Shown in pieces: positions 30,680 through 42,900 of a stretch of DNA of 64,000 nucleotides. The notes under the pieces are model-generated. The model was not told the origin of the DNA and ran no database searches. It saw nothing but the letters and a program-made list of their open reading frames with translations. Numbering within the stretch: position 1 is the first letter of the stretch; each line of letters starts with the position of its first letter. The stretch is taken from NCBI GenBank assembly GCA_963921935.1, contig OY998181.1, positions 123,028,957 through 123,092,956 of the forward strand, written 5' to 3'. Source of the stretch: Galeruca laticollis (taxonomy: Eukaryota > Arthropoda > Insecta > Coleoptera > Chrysomelidae). Both the position numbers and the translations under genes were made by a program.

Positions 30680-31872
30680 CTATTCTGTAATGATACTATT
30701 TCTAAAATCAACAAATCTTTCTTTTGATAAAGACTTCGTGAACATGTCGGTTATATTTTCAGAAGAACAAACATATTCCAATATAAATACCTTTTTCAAA
30801 CATAAATCTTTTATAAAATGGTATTTTATTTCAATATGTTTGCCACTTTTTGAATTTTGAAAATTTTTAACTGTGGCAATGGCGCTTAGATTGTCACATT
30901 GCAAAATAACTTCACTAACATTTCCAAACTCGCTCAAAATTCCTTTAAGATTCACCAGTTCTTGTGCTGCTAAGGACACTGCCACATATTCGGCTTCCAT
31001 GGAGATAATAGCAACACAGGTCTGCTTCCTCGAAAACCATGGAATAGGGTTATTGTTGTGGAACACTATAAACCCACTCACACTCTTTCTGGTTTGCTTG
31101 TCTCCAGCCCAATCTGCATCGCACATCCCGACTAATCCTGTCCTTCCTTTCGTGTAAGTCAGTCCAAATTCTTTGGTAGTGTTAAGATAACGTAACACTC
31201 TCTTCGCTGCATTCCAAGTACTAGTAGTTGGTTTATCAACAGTGATACACTTTGACATATATCAGGTCTCGTTGTTAGTGAAATATACATCAGACTACAA
31301 ATCAATCTTCTATATGGAACATTTTCTATGATTTCCTCATCTGGAGATACATTAAAGTTGACTTCCATTGGAGTTGATATGGATTTGGTTTGTTCCATGT
31401 CAAATTCTTTCAAAAGTCTGTTTATCATTTTTGTTTGATGTATTTTCAGTCCATTTTCTGTAAATTCCATTTGCATGCCTAAGAATGTTTGAACTTGTAA
31501 CATTCTTTTGACTTTAAATTCATCATAAAGACTTTGAATTAATAATTCTACAAGTTTTTCTTCTCCTATTATTAGAGCGTCGTCAACATATAAAACTAAG
31601 TTGACATTTTTTCTAATATATAAGCAGTAATCGTAGTCCGATCTTTTAAATTGTAATTTTGTCATAATTTCATTAACTTTAATATTCCAGCATTTTGGAG
31701 AGTTTCTTAAACCATACAATGCTCTGTTTAGTTTAAGGTATCGACTTTTACTTGCCAAACCTTCAGGTTTTCTGATAAAAACTTCGTTGTCTAACTCGCC
31801 ATTCAAAAATGCCGTTGGAACATCTATTTGTTTGATCATGTAGTCTCTTCCCATCGCAATTGATAACATCAT
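30680..31872 (-). pseudogene. Copia reverse transcriptase and RNase H, frameshifted
   Basis: The first frame (31,872-31,159) has IKQIDVPTAFLNGELDNEVF (first catalytic Asp), RALYGLRNSPKCW, LVLYVDDALIIGEE (catalytic YVDD), TFLGMQMEF and TTRPDI. A frameshift near 31,258 leads to the second frame (31,258-30,680): TWNAAKRVLRYLNTTKEFGL, MCDADWAGDKQTRKSVSGF (RNase H Asp), SMEAEYVAVSLAAQELV (Glu), LQCDNLSAI (Asp) and ITDMFTKSLSKERF, the usual C-terminus. Upstream pieces (TRWIFELKED, RKARLVAKGF) extend to about 32,150 with stops. The active-site residues survive, but the frame does not. Confidence 0.9.
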
Positions 31873-32221
31873 TCTTATTGTTGAGATTCTACAAACTGGT
31901 GCATAGTCAAATTCTTCCCCTTCGTAGGGAACTTGAAATCCCTTTGCAACTAACCTTGCTTTTCTCGTACTATCTTCTTTTAGCTCAAAAATCCATCTAG
32001 TCTCAATTGCTTGTGCATTCAGTGGTAATTTTGCTACTGTCCATGTCTGTAATGTTTCATGAGATTTTAGTTCCTTTTGGATTGATTCTTGCCATTCTGG
32101 TTATTCGATGGCTTCTCTAAATGTTTTCGATTCTTAATATTTTGAAGAAAGAAGACAATAAGCAACATAAACATCATAGTCTTTTAAATATGATGGCAGT
32201 TCTTCCTGTTCTTGTTATTCT

Positions 32222-33260
32222 CTATTCTCGTACTTCAGGTGTATCATGATCTATCTCTTCAGAGCTTTCAGAAGTAATTTCTTGGTTTAAGTTAGTTTCA
32301 TCCATGTCATTGTCACGTTCAGTTTGGTTCGGTTCAATTTCTGGTGTTTCGATTTCTTCTTCAGTAAAATGTCTTACTGTCTCATCTGAAATTGTTTCAT
32401 CTTTGGTTTTGTTTATTTCTTTATACTCCATAACTGATTTATCAAACTTTACATCCCTTGATCTTATAACTTTTTGCTCATCGGGTAACCATAAACTCCA
32501 TCCTTCATCGCAATAGCCAACCATTACAGCTTTCTTTGCTCTAGCATTCAACTTGTTACCTTTTGGCAATACTGTATACCAAGATCGACAACCAAAAACT
32601 CTCAGTTTACTCAAGTCATTTCTATTGTGCCTAATTTGGGATGGTGTCATTCCTCTTGGTAAAGCTCTTGTTGGTATGCGATTCAACTCATAAACTGAAC
32701 ATTTTAGTGCCTCACGCCACAAATATTTGGGTATTTGTGATTCAATTATTTTTGTCCTGATCTTATCAAGTAATGTTCTGTTCATCCTCTCAGCAGTCCC
32801 GTTTTCTTGTGGCGTATGGGGCATGGTATACTCTAATACTATCCCTTTTTTCTTGCAGTATGTTTTAAAAACATGGCTAATTAATTCTCCTCCATTATCT
32901 AGACGTATTGTTTTAACTTTTACTTCTCTATGTCTTTCTACTTCTTCAATATAATCTATCAAATTTTCATCTGCCTCATTTTTAGTTTTCAATGTCTTTA
33001 CCACTACAAAATGTGAATAATCATCAATAATAGTTTGGAAGTACCTTGAGCCATCAAAAGCTGTTGGATTAAGTGGACCGCATATATCTGTGTGGATTAA
33101 TTCACCAATTTTTGTGGTTCTTTTATCAGAATTCTTAAATGAGCACCTTGCACCTTTGCCTTCCATGCAGGTTGAGCACACTTTAGTTTCTGTGGGCAAC
33201 TGCAACTGTACCAAGGCGTCATTTCCTGGATGACCCAGTCTTCTGCGCCATAAACTTTGT
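32222..33260 (-). pseudogene. Copia integrase
   Basis: The zinc-binding region is LWRRRLGHPGND plus CSTCMEGKGARC. The core follows: LIHTDICGPL (first Asp), TIRLDNGGELISH (second Asp) and PQENGTAERMNRTLLDKIR (Glu), then RVFGCRSW and MVGYCDEGWSLWLP, a typical copia-type block. The C-terminal region is acidic and variable. The 33,214-32,222 frame is open for 330 residues. A one-base shift near 33,255 separates it from the protease frame, and stops lie between it and the RT. Confidence 0.9.
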
Positions 33261-33665
33261 TCTAGTCATATTGCACTGTTCAAGTTTATCTTTCCCTTCT
33301 GTTTTATCTATTATTAATAAGTACAATACTTTATTGAACTCGCATGTCAACGAAAAATTCTTCCCAGTTATGGTTGTTTTGTTCTTTTCTACAATAATCT
33401 TGTGTCCCTTTGATGTAAGTTTTGTTGCTGATAATAAGTTATGCTTCAAATCTTTAACTATCAATGCTTCTATCGATATCTTTTGTTCTTTACATTCTGT
33501 TTTCAATATTCCCATTTTATTAGCTTGTAATGTCTCTCCGTTTGCAATATGAATTGTTACTGGTCTTTCTAAGTTTTTAATATTTATCATGTATTTCTCC
33601 AAGTCTTCTTTCAAGAAATAATTGCTCGCACCTGAGTCCAAAACCATTATTATTTTCTCATCAAT
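33219..33665 (-). pseudogene. Copia protease and spacer
   Basis: The frame holds the aspartic protease active site MVLDSGASNYFLKED (33,647 downwards), with HIANGETLQANKMG as the flap region and DLKHNLLSATKLTSKGHKI as the standard end of a copia protease. Copia proteases act as dimers to process the polyprotein. Two stops lie just upstream, near 33,650-33,660, and a frameshift downstream near 33,255 leads into the integrase. Confidence 0.88.
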
Positions 33666-33839
33666 TTCTGAACATAAATTTGCTGCAAACAGCTGAATTT
33701 CACTCTCATTCTCTTATGTAACATGGGCTTGATTTATGTGTTGACTACTACTCTGTTCACTTCCTCTCGAGCCTCGTGTGTAATTTCTTCCTCCTCTGGG
33801 ACGTCTATTGTATCCACCTCTACCACTTTCTTTTTTATG

Positions 33840-34480
33840 GCTTGCTGCAAACCATGCTGTTGACTCCCACATTGGTAGCAGCCACTAGAAGCTTTAAAAC
33901 TAGATTCAGTGTTGTTAAATTATGTGTTGAGTTTGAGTTCTTCATCTAGTAGTCTTTGTTTGACAAAATCTAGTTCCACATTTTCTATAGTTTCTAAAGC
34001 AGTCACTACATGGCTATATTTTGATGGTAGAGATAACAGTAAGTGGCATATCTTGTCTCCTTCTTCTAATACTGATCCTCTCTCTTTCAGTTCTCTTATT
34101 GTGGTATCAAACCTCAAAAATAAATCTTCTAGTTTCTCAATTTATCCGGTTTTCAGGTTAATTAATTTTCTCCACAATGCTGATTTAGTCAACGATGAGG
34201 TTCTTACAAAAACAGCCTTCAAATTTTCGATTTGTTCCTTTGCACTTGTGCTTTCTTTTATGATGTCTAGATATTTATCAGAAATACCTGACACTATGAT
34301 TGATTGCCCTTTCACATCCTTTTTGCTCCAGTTGTCTTTGTCGGTCTGACTCGCTGTTTCTGCTGGTGGTGTTTGATCTATGGCATCACTACATCCCTCT
34401 CTCCTACATATTGCCATTATTCTAAACAGCCAATTATTAAAATTGTGTGCTTCCAAAACCGGAATCGTATACGAATTCAT
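33840..34480 (-). pseudogene. Copia Gag
   Basis: It starts MNSYTIPVLEAHNFNNWLFR at 34,480, as expected for copia Gag (a short N-terminus, then the FNNW-like block). It runs through SAKEQIENLKAVF to a TAA at about 34,140 and then continues in the same frame: LEDLFLRFDTTIRELKERG, ICHLLLSLPSKYSHVVTALE and VKQRLLDEELKLNT. After a stop, CYQCGSQQHG is the remains of a CCHC zinc knuckle. One in-frame stop cuts the capsid in two. Confidence 0.88.
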
Positions 34481-34608
34481 TTTGCAGCCTCCTTTTTTTA
34501 CGTTTTCAGTTTGACCTTGCTTGTACTTGGTATCGATTTGTCGACCCTTTTCTCAGTCTGCTTACAGCCGTTATATTTAGTTCTTCTTGTGCTCTGGGCC
34601 CATAACCT

Positions 34609-34790
34609 GTTGTAATGGGCTCTATTGCACTTGAAGAAGCTTTTATCAACTTTACTAAACTGACAAACGTAATTTTTTTATTGTCAATCATACATCTTAA
34701 GTGAACTGTCAAAATCTTATTTCTAGGAGTACAAAACTATCCGACACACAACATAGAACACTAAGACAGAAACTCTAGCTATATTCATCA
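34609..34790 (-). repeat. 5' LTR of Copia element 1
   Basis: On the minus strand it begins TGATGAATATAGC and ends ATTACAACA, directly followed by the primer site GGTTATGGGCCCAG. The outer flank is aaagc (34,791-34,795), which equals the base run left of the other LTR. It is shorter than the 3' LTR because it lacks an inserted tract of about 17 bp. Confidence 0.95.
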
Positions 34791-34795
34791 AAAGC

Positions 34796-35780
34796 TTCAT
34801 TCACAATGCAATTACAATTAGTGCTTAGAAAAATTAAACTCAGAATTCGAATCATCATTGAAATCTTGAATTCACAAAGAGAACATTAATGTAATAATTA
34901 GCTGATTTTTGGTTTGCCTGCTCTTTGTATTATGGGCTAGAACAATTGAGAGTGTTGATGCGTCACAATAATTTGTCAATGTAGATGTATCAAAGCCATC
35001 AAATCAGACAAAGTGGTGGAGAAAATATAGATATGACTTACAACCTTACAAAATGAGGTTACTTTTAGTACAATTACTAAAATTGAAAATAGTATGCTCC
35101 ATAATATGGACGAATCCGACGGCAGTTATTCTACACTGGAAGAGATTATGCATAAAGCAAGATAGGCTACACTAATTTGGTACTTGAAAAGTCAAAAGAA
35201 AATACAACCAAAAATATAAACATTTTATGGATTGTTTATTGCATTGCAAGGTACAGCGAAAAAATTATTTTCAACAAATCATTTGCCATTTTTTATGACT
35301 CGTTCATCTCATAACATTAAACGGTACAGTCAAAATATTTCCCACCTTCCTTTTTGTCATTTTAGAATCTAATTATTTTATGTGTAGGATAAAAACTATT
35401 GTGTGTTCCACGTCGCGAAAGTGGTTTTTCAGGCCTTCGGCCTGCCCGGAAAACTAGTACTTTAGCGCCTAGGTACACAAATAGCTATTTACTACTAACC
35501 TGAGAAATTGCTGTTATTTACTCTATTCCCCTAGAGAGAAGCAATATTTTCCGCAAATCGCTAGGGAATTTTGACATTCCAGACAAAATTTCTTGAAGAA
35601 AAAGTCAATATTTCATATTCACTTTCTTACTGTAAGGAAACGATATTTCCTTACAGTTGTTAGTATTTTACATAAATGATTGAAAACGCATTATTTATAT
35701 GGAATTAATTTATATTTTGCAAACATCAATACATTGCAGAATATATTTTAAAATTAATTTATTATATTTACAGTTATTTG
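34796..35780. other. No gene seen; small hairpins
   Basis: No coding region. Near 35,430 a short perfect hairpin (caggccttcggcctg) occurs. A cgcaaatcgct block near 35,542 recurs inverted near 36,712 (agcgatttgcgg) and may be the left edge of the Crypton-like relic. Confidence 0.4.
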
Positions 35781-36400
35781 ACATTATAAAATATTGGAGG
35801 GACATTATTAGAACTATCAGAAACATTTTTGACAACATGCGAGGTGGTTGGGTTATTTTGTTGGATATTTTGTACTGTGAAAATTTTATTTGCCACTTCA
35901 ACCTTATTTTTAAGATATTCTTCCATATATCCTTCAGCAACGTTTGATGACTTCCATCCGCCATGCCTCTTTAAACTAGTTATGTTGGAAACAGAGTCAA
36001 TCAGGTATGCTAATTAAAATCTTAGATTCTAGGTCTTCTACATCGCGTAGAGTCATTCGGACTAACTCATCCATTCTACAGGCCCCATAAATACCAAATT
36101 CTAAAGCCACCTAAAACATAAATAAATGTGTAATTTAAATAGTAATTAAAACCTTGTAAATTATCTTACACATTACATTTTCTTTATCTAGAGCTTCCTG
36201 GATAAATTTTTCAATTTCTTCCTTGGTTAAAATTTTAGATTTCTTTGCCCGATAACCTTGAGCTTACCATTTAAATGCAATGGTGGACTTCAGCTTTGAA
36301 TAATTGGCCCCTAATGTTGAAGATTCTATCTTTAAACAAATATCTAGGAAGTATGCCATTACAACATTTTCTGAGAGAGAACTCGTGTTTTACTCATGCG
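35781..36400 (-). pseudogene. Crypton-like tyrosine recombinase relic
   Basis: Minus-strand pieces are: LGANYSKLKSTIAFKW, a stop, YRAKKSKILTKEEIEKFIQE, a probable intron (donor after GAAAAT, acceptor ttttag), VALEFGIYGACRMDELVRM (with the catalytic Arg), and after a break SVSNITSLKRHGGWKSSNVA then EGYMEEYLKNKVEVANKIF. The HGGW and the following Tyr (EGY) are the late catalytic His/Trp and nucleophile of the recombinases of Crypton-type transposons. About 100 residues are missing between these parts, including the second-Arg box. The gene cannot work. A domesticated gene is unlikely given the damage. Confidence 0.75.
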
Positions 36401-37487
36401 ATAGTCCATAAAACATTTATATGTATATTCGTAATTTTCTCTTGATTTATTTGGTATTCATTCTAATGAAGCAGTATTCACTGCATCAACTAGTTCTGGA
36501 GGAGTCCCTGAAATGGAAAATTCATCATCACTTATCATTTTACCTTCGAGAACACCAACAATTAAGTTTACTATGTGTCATGTTTGATAATTTAACCTTA
36601 ATACGTTTCCACAGCAACCTAAGTAATTTGATTACGAATTTTAAAGCACCATTTACTTGCAAGTAAAATTATTTGCGATTTTTTCAAAATTTATTAATAT
36701 CTGTCGAATTTTAAGCGATTTGCGGAAAAATAGTATGTTTACCTCGTCGAAAAAGCCATATTCCTGATTTCCTGTGCTGCTAAGTCTCGGCTTGCGCTTC
36801 GACTTAGCAATCTTCACAGTCGTCCAGGAAAGTTAGAATTTTCCTACTTGGTAAACAATGTACTATTCTAGAAGCATTACAAAATTTGACGCACGCCAAA
36901 TTTTTACATAAAAAAGCCGCACTGATTATAAACTTACTCCACTAACTAATTGTGAGAAAATAACTAATGTCAAAATTAAAATTGCTAATATATCAATGTT
37001 AGTAGTGAAAAAAAATGTATATATACCTCGGTCGAGAAGCCTATTGTTTACCTCGCTCGGTAAATAATAGCTCACTTCTCAACCTAGGTGTATAATACAC
37101 TATTTTATACTTTCTACGTGAGAACCGAATAAGGTATCATTTTCATTAGAGCCACGAACATTTTTTATCAGTTTATGAATCTGCTTATGTGAGAATCAAC
37201 CAATTCGACAGGACTGTATAAAAGGCGAAACCTTTAATGAAAACATTTTTACATGAAAAGGGTATTTATATCATGAAAATAAATTTATTTATGAACTCAA
37301 AACTGTCTATTTTTATTCTGTCTTGAACGCTATTCAATCCAAAGAAGAAATAATATAATTTCAGTATGTTATATTCATGTGTGATGAACGACAGGATACC
37401 AGAAACGTTGAGAGATAAAAGGTTTCGTATTTTGCTGGATGTTGAAATGGCCATCATTTTTGAAATATCGACTGGTTATGCATTTAA
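36401..37487. other. No gene seen
   Basis: No supportable coding region. A tacctcggtcgagaag / tacctcgctcgg pair near 37,024 and 37,051 is a short local repeat. The agcgatttgcggaaaaat block at 36,709-36,726 is inverted relative to 35,537-35,552. Confidence 0.4.
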
Positions 37488-38098
37488 CATATTATAAAAT
37501 TCAATACTGGAACTGAAAAGAGATCATGAATAATGTTTGAATACGTTTACAATCAATATTATTTGAATAGTCGTTCAGACCTATTAATGGAGATTCGACT
37601 AAAACTTTCATTGACGCAGTTTTGCATATCAACTGGGTTTTTTAATAGAAAGATATTATCAATTTTTTATGTATTTTACACAAATTGTATAAATAGTCGA
37701 TGCGAAAAACTCTTAAATTTTTTTTTACATAAGAATGAAATGTAACGTGAACTGCTTCCGACTAGAGACTCCGTTCAGGTAGTGGAATGCCTTCAACATA
37801 ATATAAAATTCAATACTGGAACTGAAAATAGATCATGAATAATGTTTGAATACAAGTGTTTACAATCAGTATTATTCGAATAGTCGTTCAGACCTATTAA
37901 TGGAGATTCGACTAAAACTTTCATTGACGCATCAATTTTGCATATCAACTGGGTTTTTTAATAGAAAGATATCAATTTTTTATGTATTTTAAGACTTGGA
38001 CACAAATTGAGTATATAGTCGATGCGAAAAACTCATAAATTAATAATTAACTGTAACGTGAACTGCTTCCGACTAGAGACTCCGTTCAGGTAGTGGAA
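37488..38098. repeat. Tandem duplication, ~309-bp unit, two copies
   Basis: Copy 1 starts near 37,488 and copy 2 near 37,797. Both carry aatactggaactgaaaa (37,503 and 37,812), gtcgttcagacctattaatg, aactgggttttttaatag and cttccgactagagactccgt. They differ by a few small indels. No gene is evident in the unit. Confidence 0.9.
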
Positions 38099-38403
38099 TT
38101 CGGATTCAGTTACAGTATTTTTTAGTACCTCAACTGGGATAAGGTGAATTAAAAAAAAGTTTGAGGAAAAATGGATTTATTAATCACAAAAATAAATTCA
38201 CATAAACTATGTATTCACAATATAATACGAATAAAAATCAGTCTAACAATAAAAATGTCCAACCCAAGATTTCATATATATATCGAAAATAAGTTATGGA
38301 CTTGTCTTGGAAAGCCCTAGGATGTACAGCTCTCAGCGATATCTTGCAGAGGTCGTACTCGAGACGTCGATGTTTCTGGACTATGGAGGGAAACATATAT
38401 ACG

Positions 38404-38795
38404 TATTACTTTTCAGCCCAACCTATATAATATGCGAGAAAAGTATTGGTTTACCCCAAAAAAAGTTGAAATTTTGAAAAAAAAAAATTACGTTTTCCAT
38501 CAAGAACAACTCGAAAAAACGGTTTTTTGAAAAAAATCCGGTATGTACGTCATCGTTGTCGTCGGCCACTTTTCGTTACATGTCTTGTTCGCACGATACA
38601 GCTTCTGGAGTGCAACAAGTCACCAATTTTATGATTGGTGCTCAGGACATCTCATAGATGAACCCTATTGATTTTCAGGTCACCAGAGCCAGTACAACGG
38701 GTGCTATGGTACTTGAAACAGCACATTTTTTAAGAAATTTCAGTTTGTTAGCATGATACAGCCTCCGGAGTGCAACAAACCACCAATTTTATGAA
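38404..38795 (+). repeat. Left inverted end with subterminal repeats
   Basis: This is the reverse complement of the right end near 47,262. The subterminal unit period is about 160 bp (cgatacagcttctgg at 38,595, tgatacagcctccgg at 38,754). A block at 38,796-38,885 just inside it resembles the palindrome region at 9,443-9,584 and also 49,520-49,556, so it is shared by related copies in the window. Confidence 0.85.
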
Positions 38796-39622
38796 ATTAA
38801 CTGTCTCCACCCTTACTTCGTGAAATCTACTCATATTACTGTTTTGAATTAAACTTACTGTTTTTAGATAATTCCACAATATCGTCGGTTAAAAAGTGAC
38901 ACCTCGTAACTAACAAAATTGGTCAGATTTAGTTATCGGTACCAAATTTCTCAGAAACACAAGACGCATATTTTTGGTGATTCCACTTATCTATTATAAC
39001 AGTATTAATGGCGAAAAAGAGTGAGAAGTGTCACCTCGTAGAAAGTTAGTGCATTAAACTGACGTGATAACTCGTATGTAGGTTAGTTTTCGTGTCAGTC
39101 GTGTGTCAGGTGGTAGTGAACAGCTAATAGGTAAGTGTCATGTGCAATTCCTATGATTTTCAAAAGAACAAAGATGTATTGAAGGTTAATGCATGATATA
39201 ATATTCACAGTATGAATCCAACAATAATTTAATAATTTGAGATATTGATATTTGTTGTTATAAATTAGTAAAAAGATATGCCGTGAACTACAAAAATAAT
39301 GACGAAGATACGAGTTATGACTTCCATTAGCGGCTGCATCTGTTCTGAAATGACACGTATCTTCAGTATCACTTTATCAACAATAGAAAAATACTTGAAA
39401 AAACTGTTAAACCATTCGCTAATTAGTTATGTTAATTTGATATTTCTAGTGATTGGCTATTGACGATGTAAAGTCGTGGTAAAAAATGGTTTTGCTCTGC
39501 AGAGAGAACAAAGAAAAAGGAAATATAAAGGAGTCTAAAACTGGTTTAACTAATAATATAGTTTTGTCAGAAGATGTCCTGGAGGCTGCTGAATAGTTTT
39601 TCACAGATGAAAATGTGCTACA

Positions 39623-39841
39623 TGTTGAGACAATCAAATTAGTGTGTCACCTATTACCAGTCTATATTCTGTGTTCCATATCAATTGACAGAATGTCAAT
39701 AGCTGTTTCCTGTAAAATGTCACTTTTTGTGTTTGATGTAGATATTAATGTATAATAAAGATTCAGTGTTTGTTTACCAGTAAGCAGTTTCATTAAATAA
39801 AATAGAAAACACACTTCTATGGCACATTGCTCAACTCAACA
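39623..39841 (+). repeat. 5' LTR of Copia element 2
   Basis: It begins TGTTGAGACAATC and ends CTCAACTCAACA, with short inverted ends TGTTGAG/CTCAACA. An aataaag (about 39,755) can serve as a poly-A signal. Confidence 0.97.
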
Positions 39842-39929
39842 GGTTATGGGCACAGAACAAAAAATACATACATAGAAGGTTTTGATTAAGTAAAAAAAAC
39901 TTAACGTTCGGCACAAAGTGAAAAGCAAA

Positions 39930-42900
39930 ATGGCGGGTATAAACAATGAAAGAATTGGAATTAAACCATTTGATGGCAATTGACGACCATTGGAAGTTTC
40001 GAATGGAAATTATACTAGATCAAAATAACGTGAAGATCTGTATTGAAAAAGAAAATGAACAATCCGATGAAGCATTCAATAAATTGGATAAACAATGCAA
40101 ATCAATAATTGTGCAGTGCATTTCAAACTCGCATCTTGAATATGTGAAGGACAAAAAAACGGCGTTTCAGATGTGGAAAGCGTTAGAATCAGTTTTTCAA
40201 AGAAAGGGTATAGCTAGTCAATTGTATTTAAGAAAAAAACTGCTCACTATGAAACTGGTAACAGGAGATTCACTAAAATCCCATTTCATAAAATGTGAAG
40301 AAACCGTTAGAGAACTCAAGTCTGTAGGTGCTACTCTTAAGGAAATAGACGTCGTGTGTCATCTACTTCTAACGTTACCAAGAAGTTATGATACAATTGT
40401 AACTGCATTAGAAACTATGGACTCTTCCCAACTGAAATTAGATTTTGTTAAAGCTAAGTTATTAGATCATGAGATAAAGAAAAATAGTACACAAACAAAC
40501 AACAATTTATACATGCCAGTGGCTTATACAAGCAATTATAAACAAAATTACACTCAGAAAAGAGGTCAACATGTCAATGCACAGGAATCTAACCAGAAAA
40601 CAGGCTCAAATAATGGAAAGAAGAATATTATATGTCATAATTGTAGAGAACCACGACATACAAGGAGTCAGTGTTGGTTCAAAAAACAAGTAAATCAGAC
40701 TATGGAAAGAGGGACAGAAGAAAGTGATAGCATAGCATTTATAGCTTCTGGAACAGCTTTGAACACAACTTGTAATAGTAACACAGTTAAATGGTATATA
40801 GACTCGGGCGCAACAGATCATCTGGTAAATGACATGAGTATATTCTCCAAAGTATGTAAACTTGAACATAATATCCTAATCAATGTAGCTAAAGCTGATG
40901 AAACTTTAAAATGTACACATGTAGGTTCCATTGATGTGTTTTTACAAACTGGCGAAACTGCACAAATCAAAAATGTTTTGTATGTTAAAAATTTAGCTCA
41001 CAACTTGTTATCTGTTAGAAAGCTGGAAAGTGCAGGTCTAAAAATTATTTATAAAGAAGGTAATGTTTTTATTTACAAAAATAACAAACTTATAGCTAAG
41101 GGTATTGGAAACAAAAATTTATACATCCTAGAATTTAAATTAAATAAAATGGAAACTAACTTATGTGAAAATAATAATAACTTTGATTTATGGCACAGTA
41201 GGTTAGGTCACTTATCTAAAAAGAATATGTTAAAACTCTCTGACATAGCTGATGGCTTAAATTTAAATAAAACTCTACACGATACAGATAAATGTGAAAT
41301 ATGTATACAGAGCAAAAGTATGAGGTTACCTTTGCCAACAAAAATTGATAAAAAAAGTGAAAGAGTACTTGAATTGATACACAGTGATGTTTGTGGTCCA
41401 ATTACCCCTCCTACTTTTGATAATAATAACTATTTTGTATCATTTATAGATGATTATACACACTTTGCTATGGTTTACTTAATTGAAAGAAAAAGTGAGG
41501 TTTTGCAATGCTTCAAAGATTTTGAAGCACTAGTTACCAGTCAATTTAATAAGAAAATTCATTCTCTTTGTAGCGATAATGGTGGTGAATATTGTTCGCA
41601 ACAATTTTCAGATTTTTGCAGGGCCAAAGGTATCAAACACAAGTTTACCATACCTTATAACCCGGAGTTAAATGGGACTGCTGAAAGATTCAACCGCACA
41701 CTGTTAGAAAAAGCTAGGGCAATGATTTTAGAGTCAAAACTAACAAAGGAAATGTGGGGTGAAGCAGTACTGTGTGGTATGTACATAATAAATCGTAGTC
41801 CAACTTCTGCTTTAAATAACAAAACTCCAGCCGAAGCTTTCTTTGGAAAGAAGCCTAATTTGGAAAATTTAAAAATCTTTGGAAGCTTAGCCTATAACCA
41901 CATTCCAAAAGAAAAACAAAATGATAAATTTGAGTCTAAAACTGATACTACTATTATGGTAGGGTACACACATAACGGCTATCGTTTGTGGGATCCATTT
42001 AGAAGAAAAATAGTTGTTGGTAGGAATGTAATATGAAATGAAAATAAAAATATTCACAATATTGGAAATAGTTCTTTAGAAATAGAAAAAGATACACTTG
42101 TTGAAGTGGAAATACAAAAAGAAAATATTGAATCAAAAGAAACAATACAAGAAGAGATTGAACTGGAAGAAAATATAACTGAAGAGGATGAAGAAAATGA
42201 AGAAACTTGCAAGAAAAGTACCAGAAGAAAACAAAAACCACAATACTTGAAAGACTACCTAGATGAACAGGAAATAGAACATTTAGCACTAAATGCTGAA
42301 GCATATGTAGATAATGTACCAAGAAGTTTTGAAGATGTACAGGGTAGGTCGGACTTCAAGTTTTGGAAACAAGCTATAGAAGAAGAAATGGAGTCACTAC
42401 GAATGAATAATACATGGATAGAAGTGGACCAACCCGAACATGCGAAAATAATTAATACTTAGTGGGTTTTTCGTGTCAAGAAAGATGAAGCAGGAAACAT
42501 TTCAAAATATAAAGCAAGATTAGTGGCAAAGGACTTTATGCAAAAAGAAGACTTTGATTACAAAAATACCTATGCACCAGTTGCACGCTATACAACTGTG
42601 AGAACATTGCTAGCGGTAGCAAATATTAAAAATTTAGAACTTCAACAAATGGATGTAAGTCCTGCCGTCTTACATGGTGTCATTGAAGAGGATATATACA
42701 TTAAAATACCCGAGGGATATGACAATGCCAAAAATAAAGTTTATAAACTGAAAAAGGCATTATATGGGCTTAAACAGGCCCCCTATTGTTGGAATAAAAG
42801 GTTCAACGATTTTGCTGAAAAACAAGGATTTAAACAGTCAGAAACTGACCAGTGCTTATATATCCAAGAAGTTGGAAATGTAATAACTTATTTATTGTTA

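Larger units (their letters stand above)
30389..34790 (-). mobile_element. Copia-type LTR retrotransposon 1
   Basis: This is a full-length structure on the minus strand. The LTRs are 34,609-34,790 (5') and 30,389-30,587 (3'). Flanks are both aaagc, a 5-bp target duplication. The primer site ggttatgggcccag lies directly inside the 5' LTR, the internal initiator-tRNA type known from Drosophila copia. A polypurine tract (gttgagggggcg) abuts the 3' LTR. The order is Gag, protease, integrase, RT, RNase H. Coding is broken by stops and frameshifts, and the LTRs differ by an indel of about 17 bp plus scattered changes, so the copy is moderately old. Confidence 0.95.
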
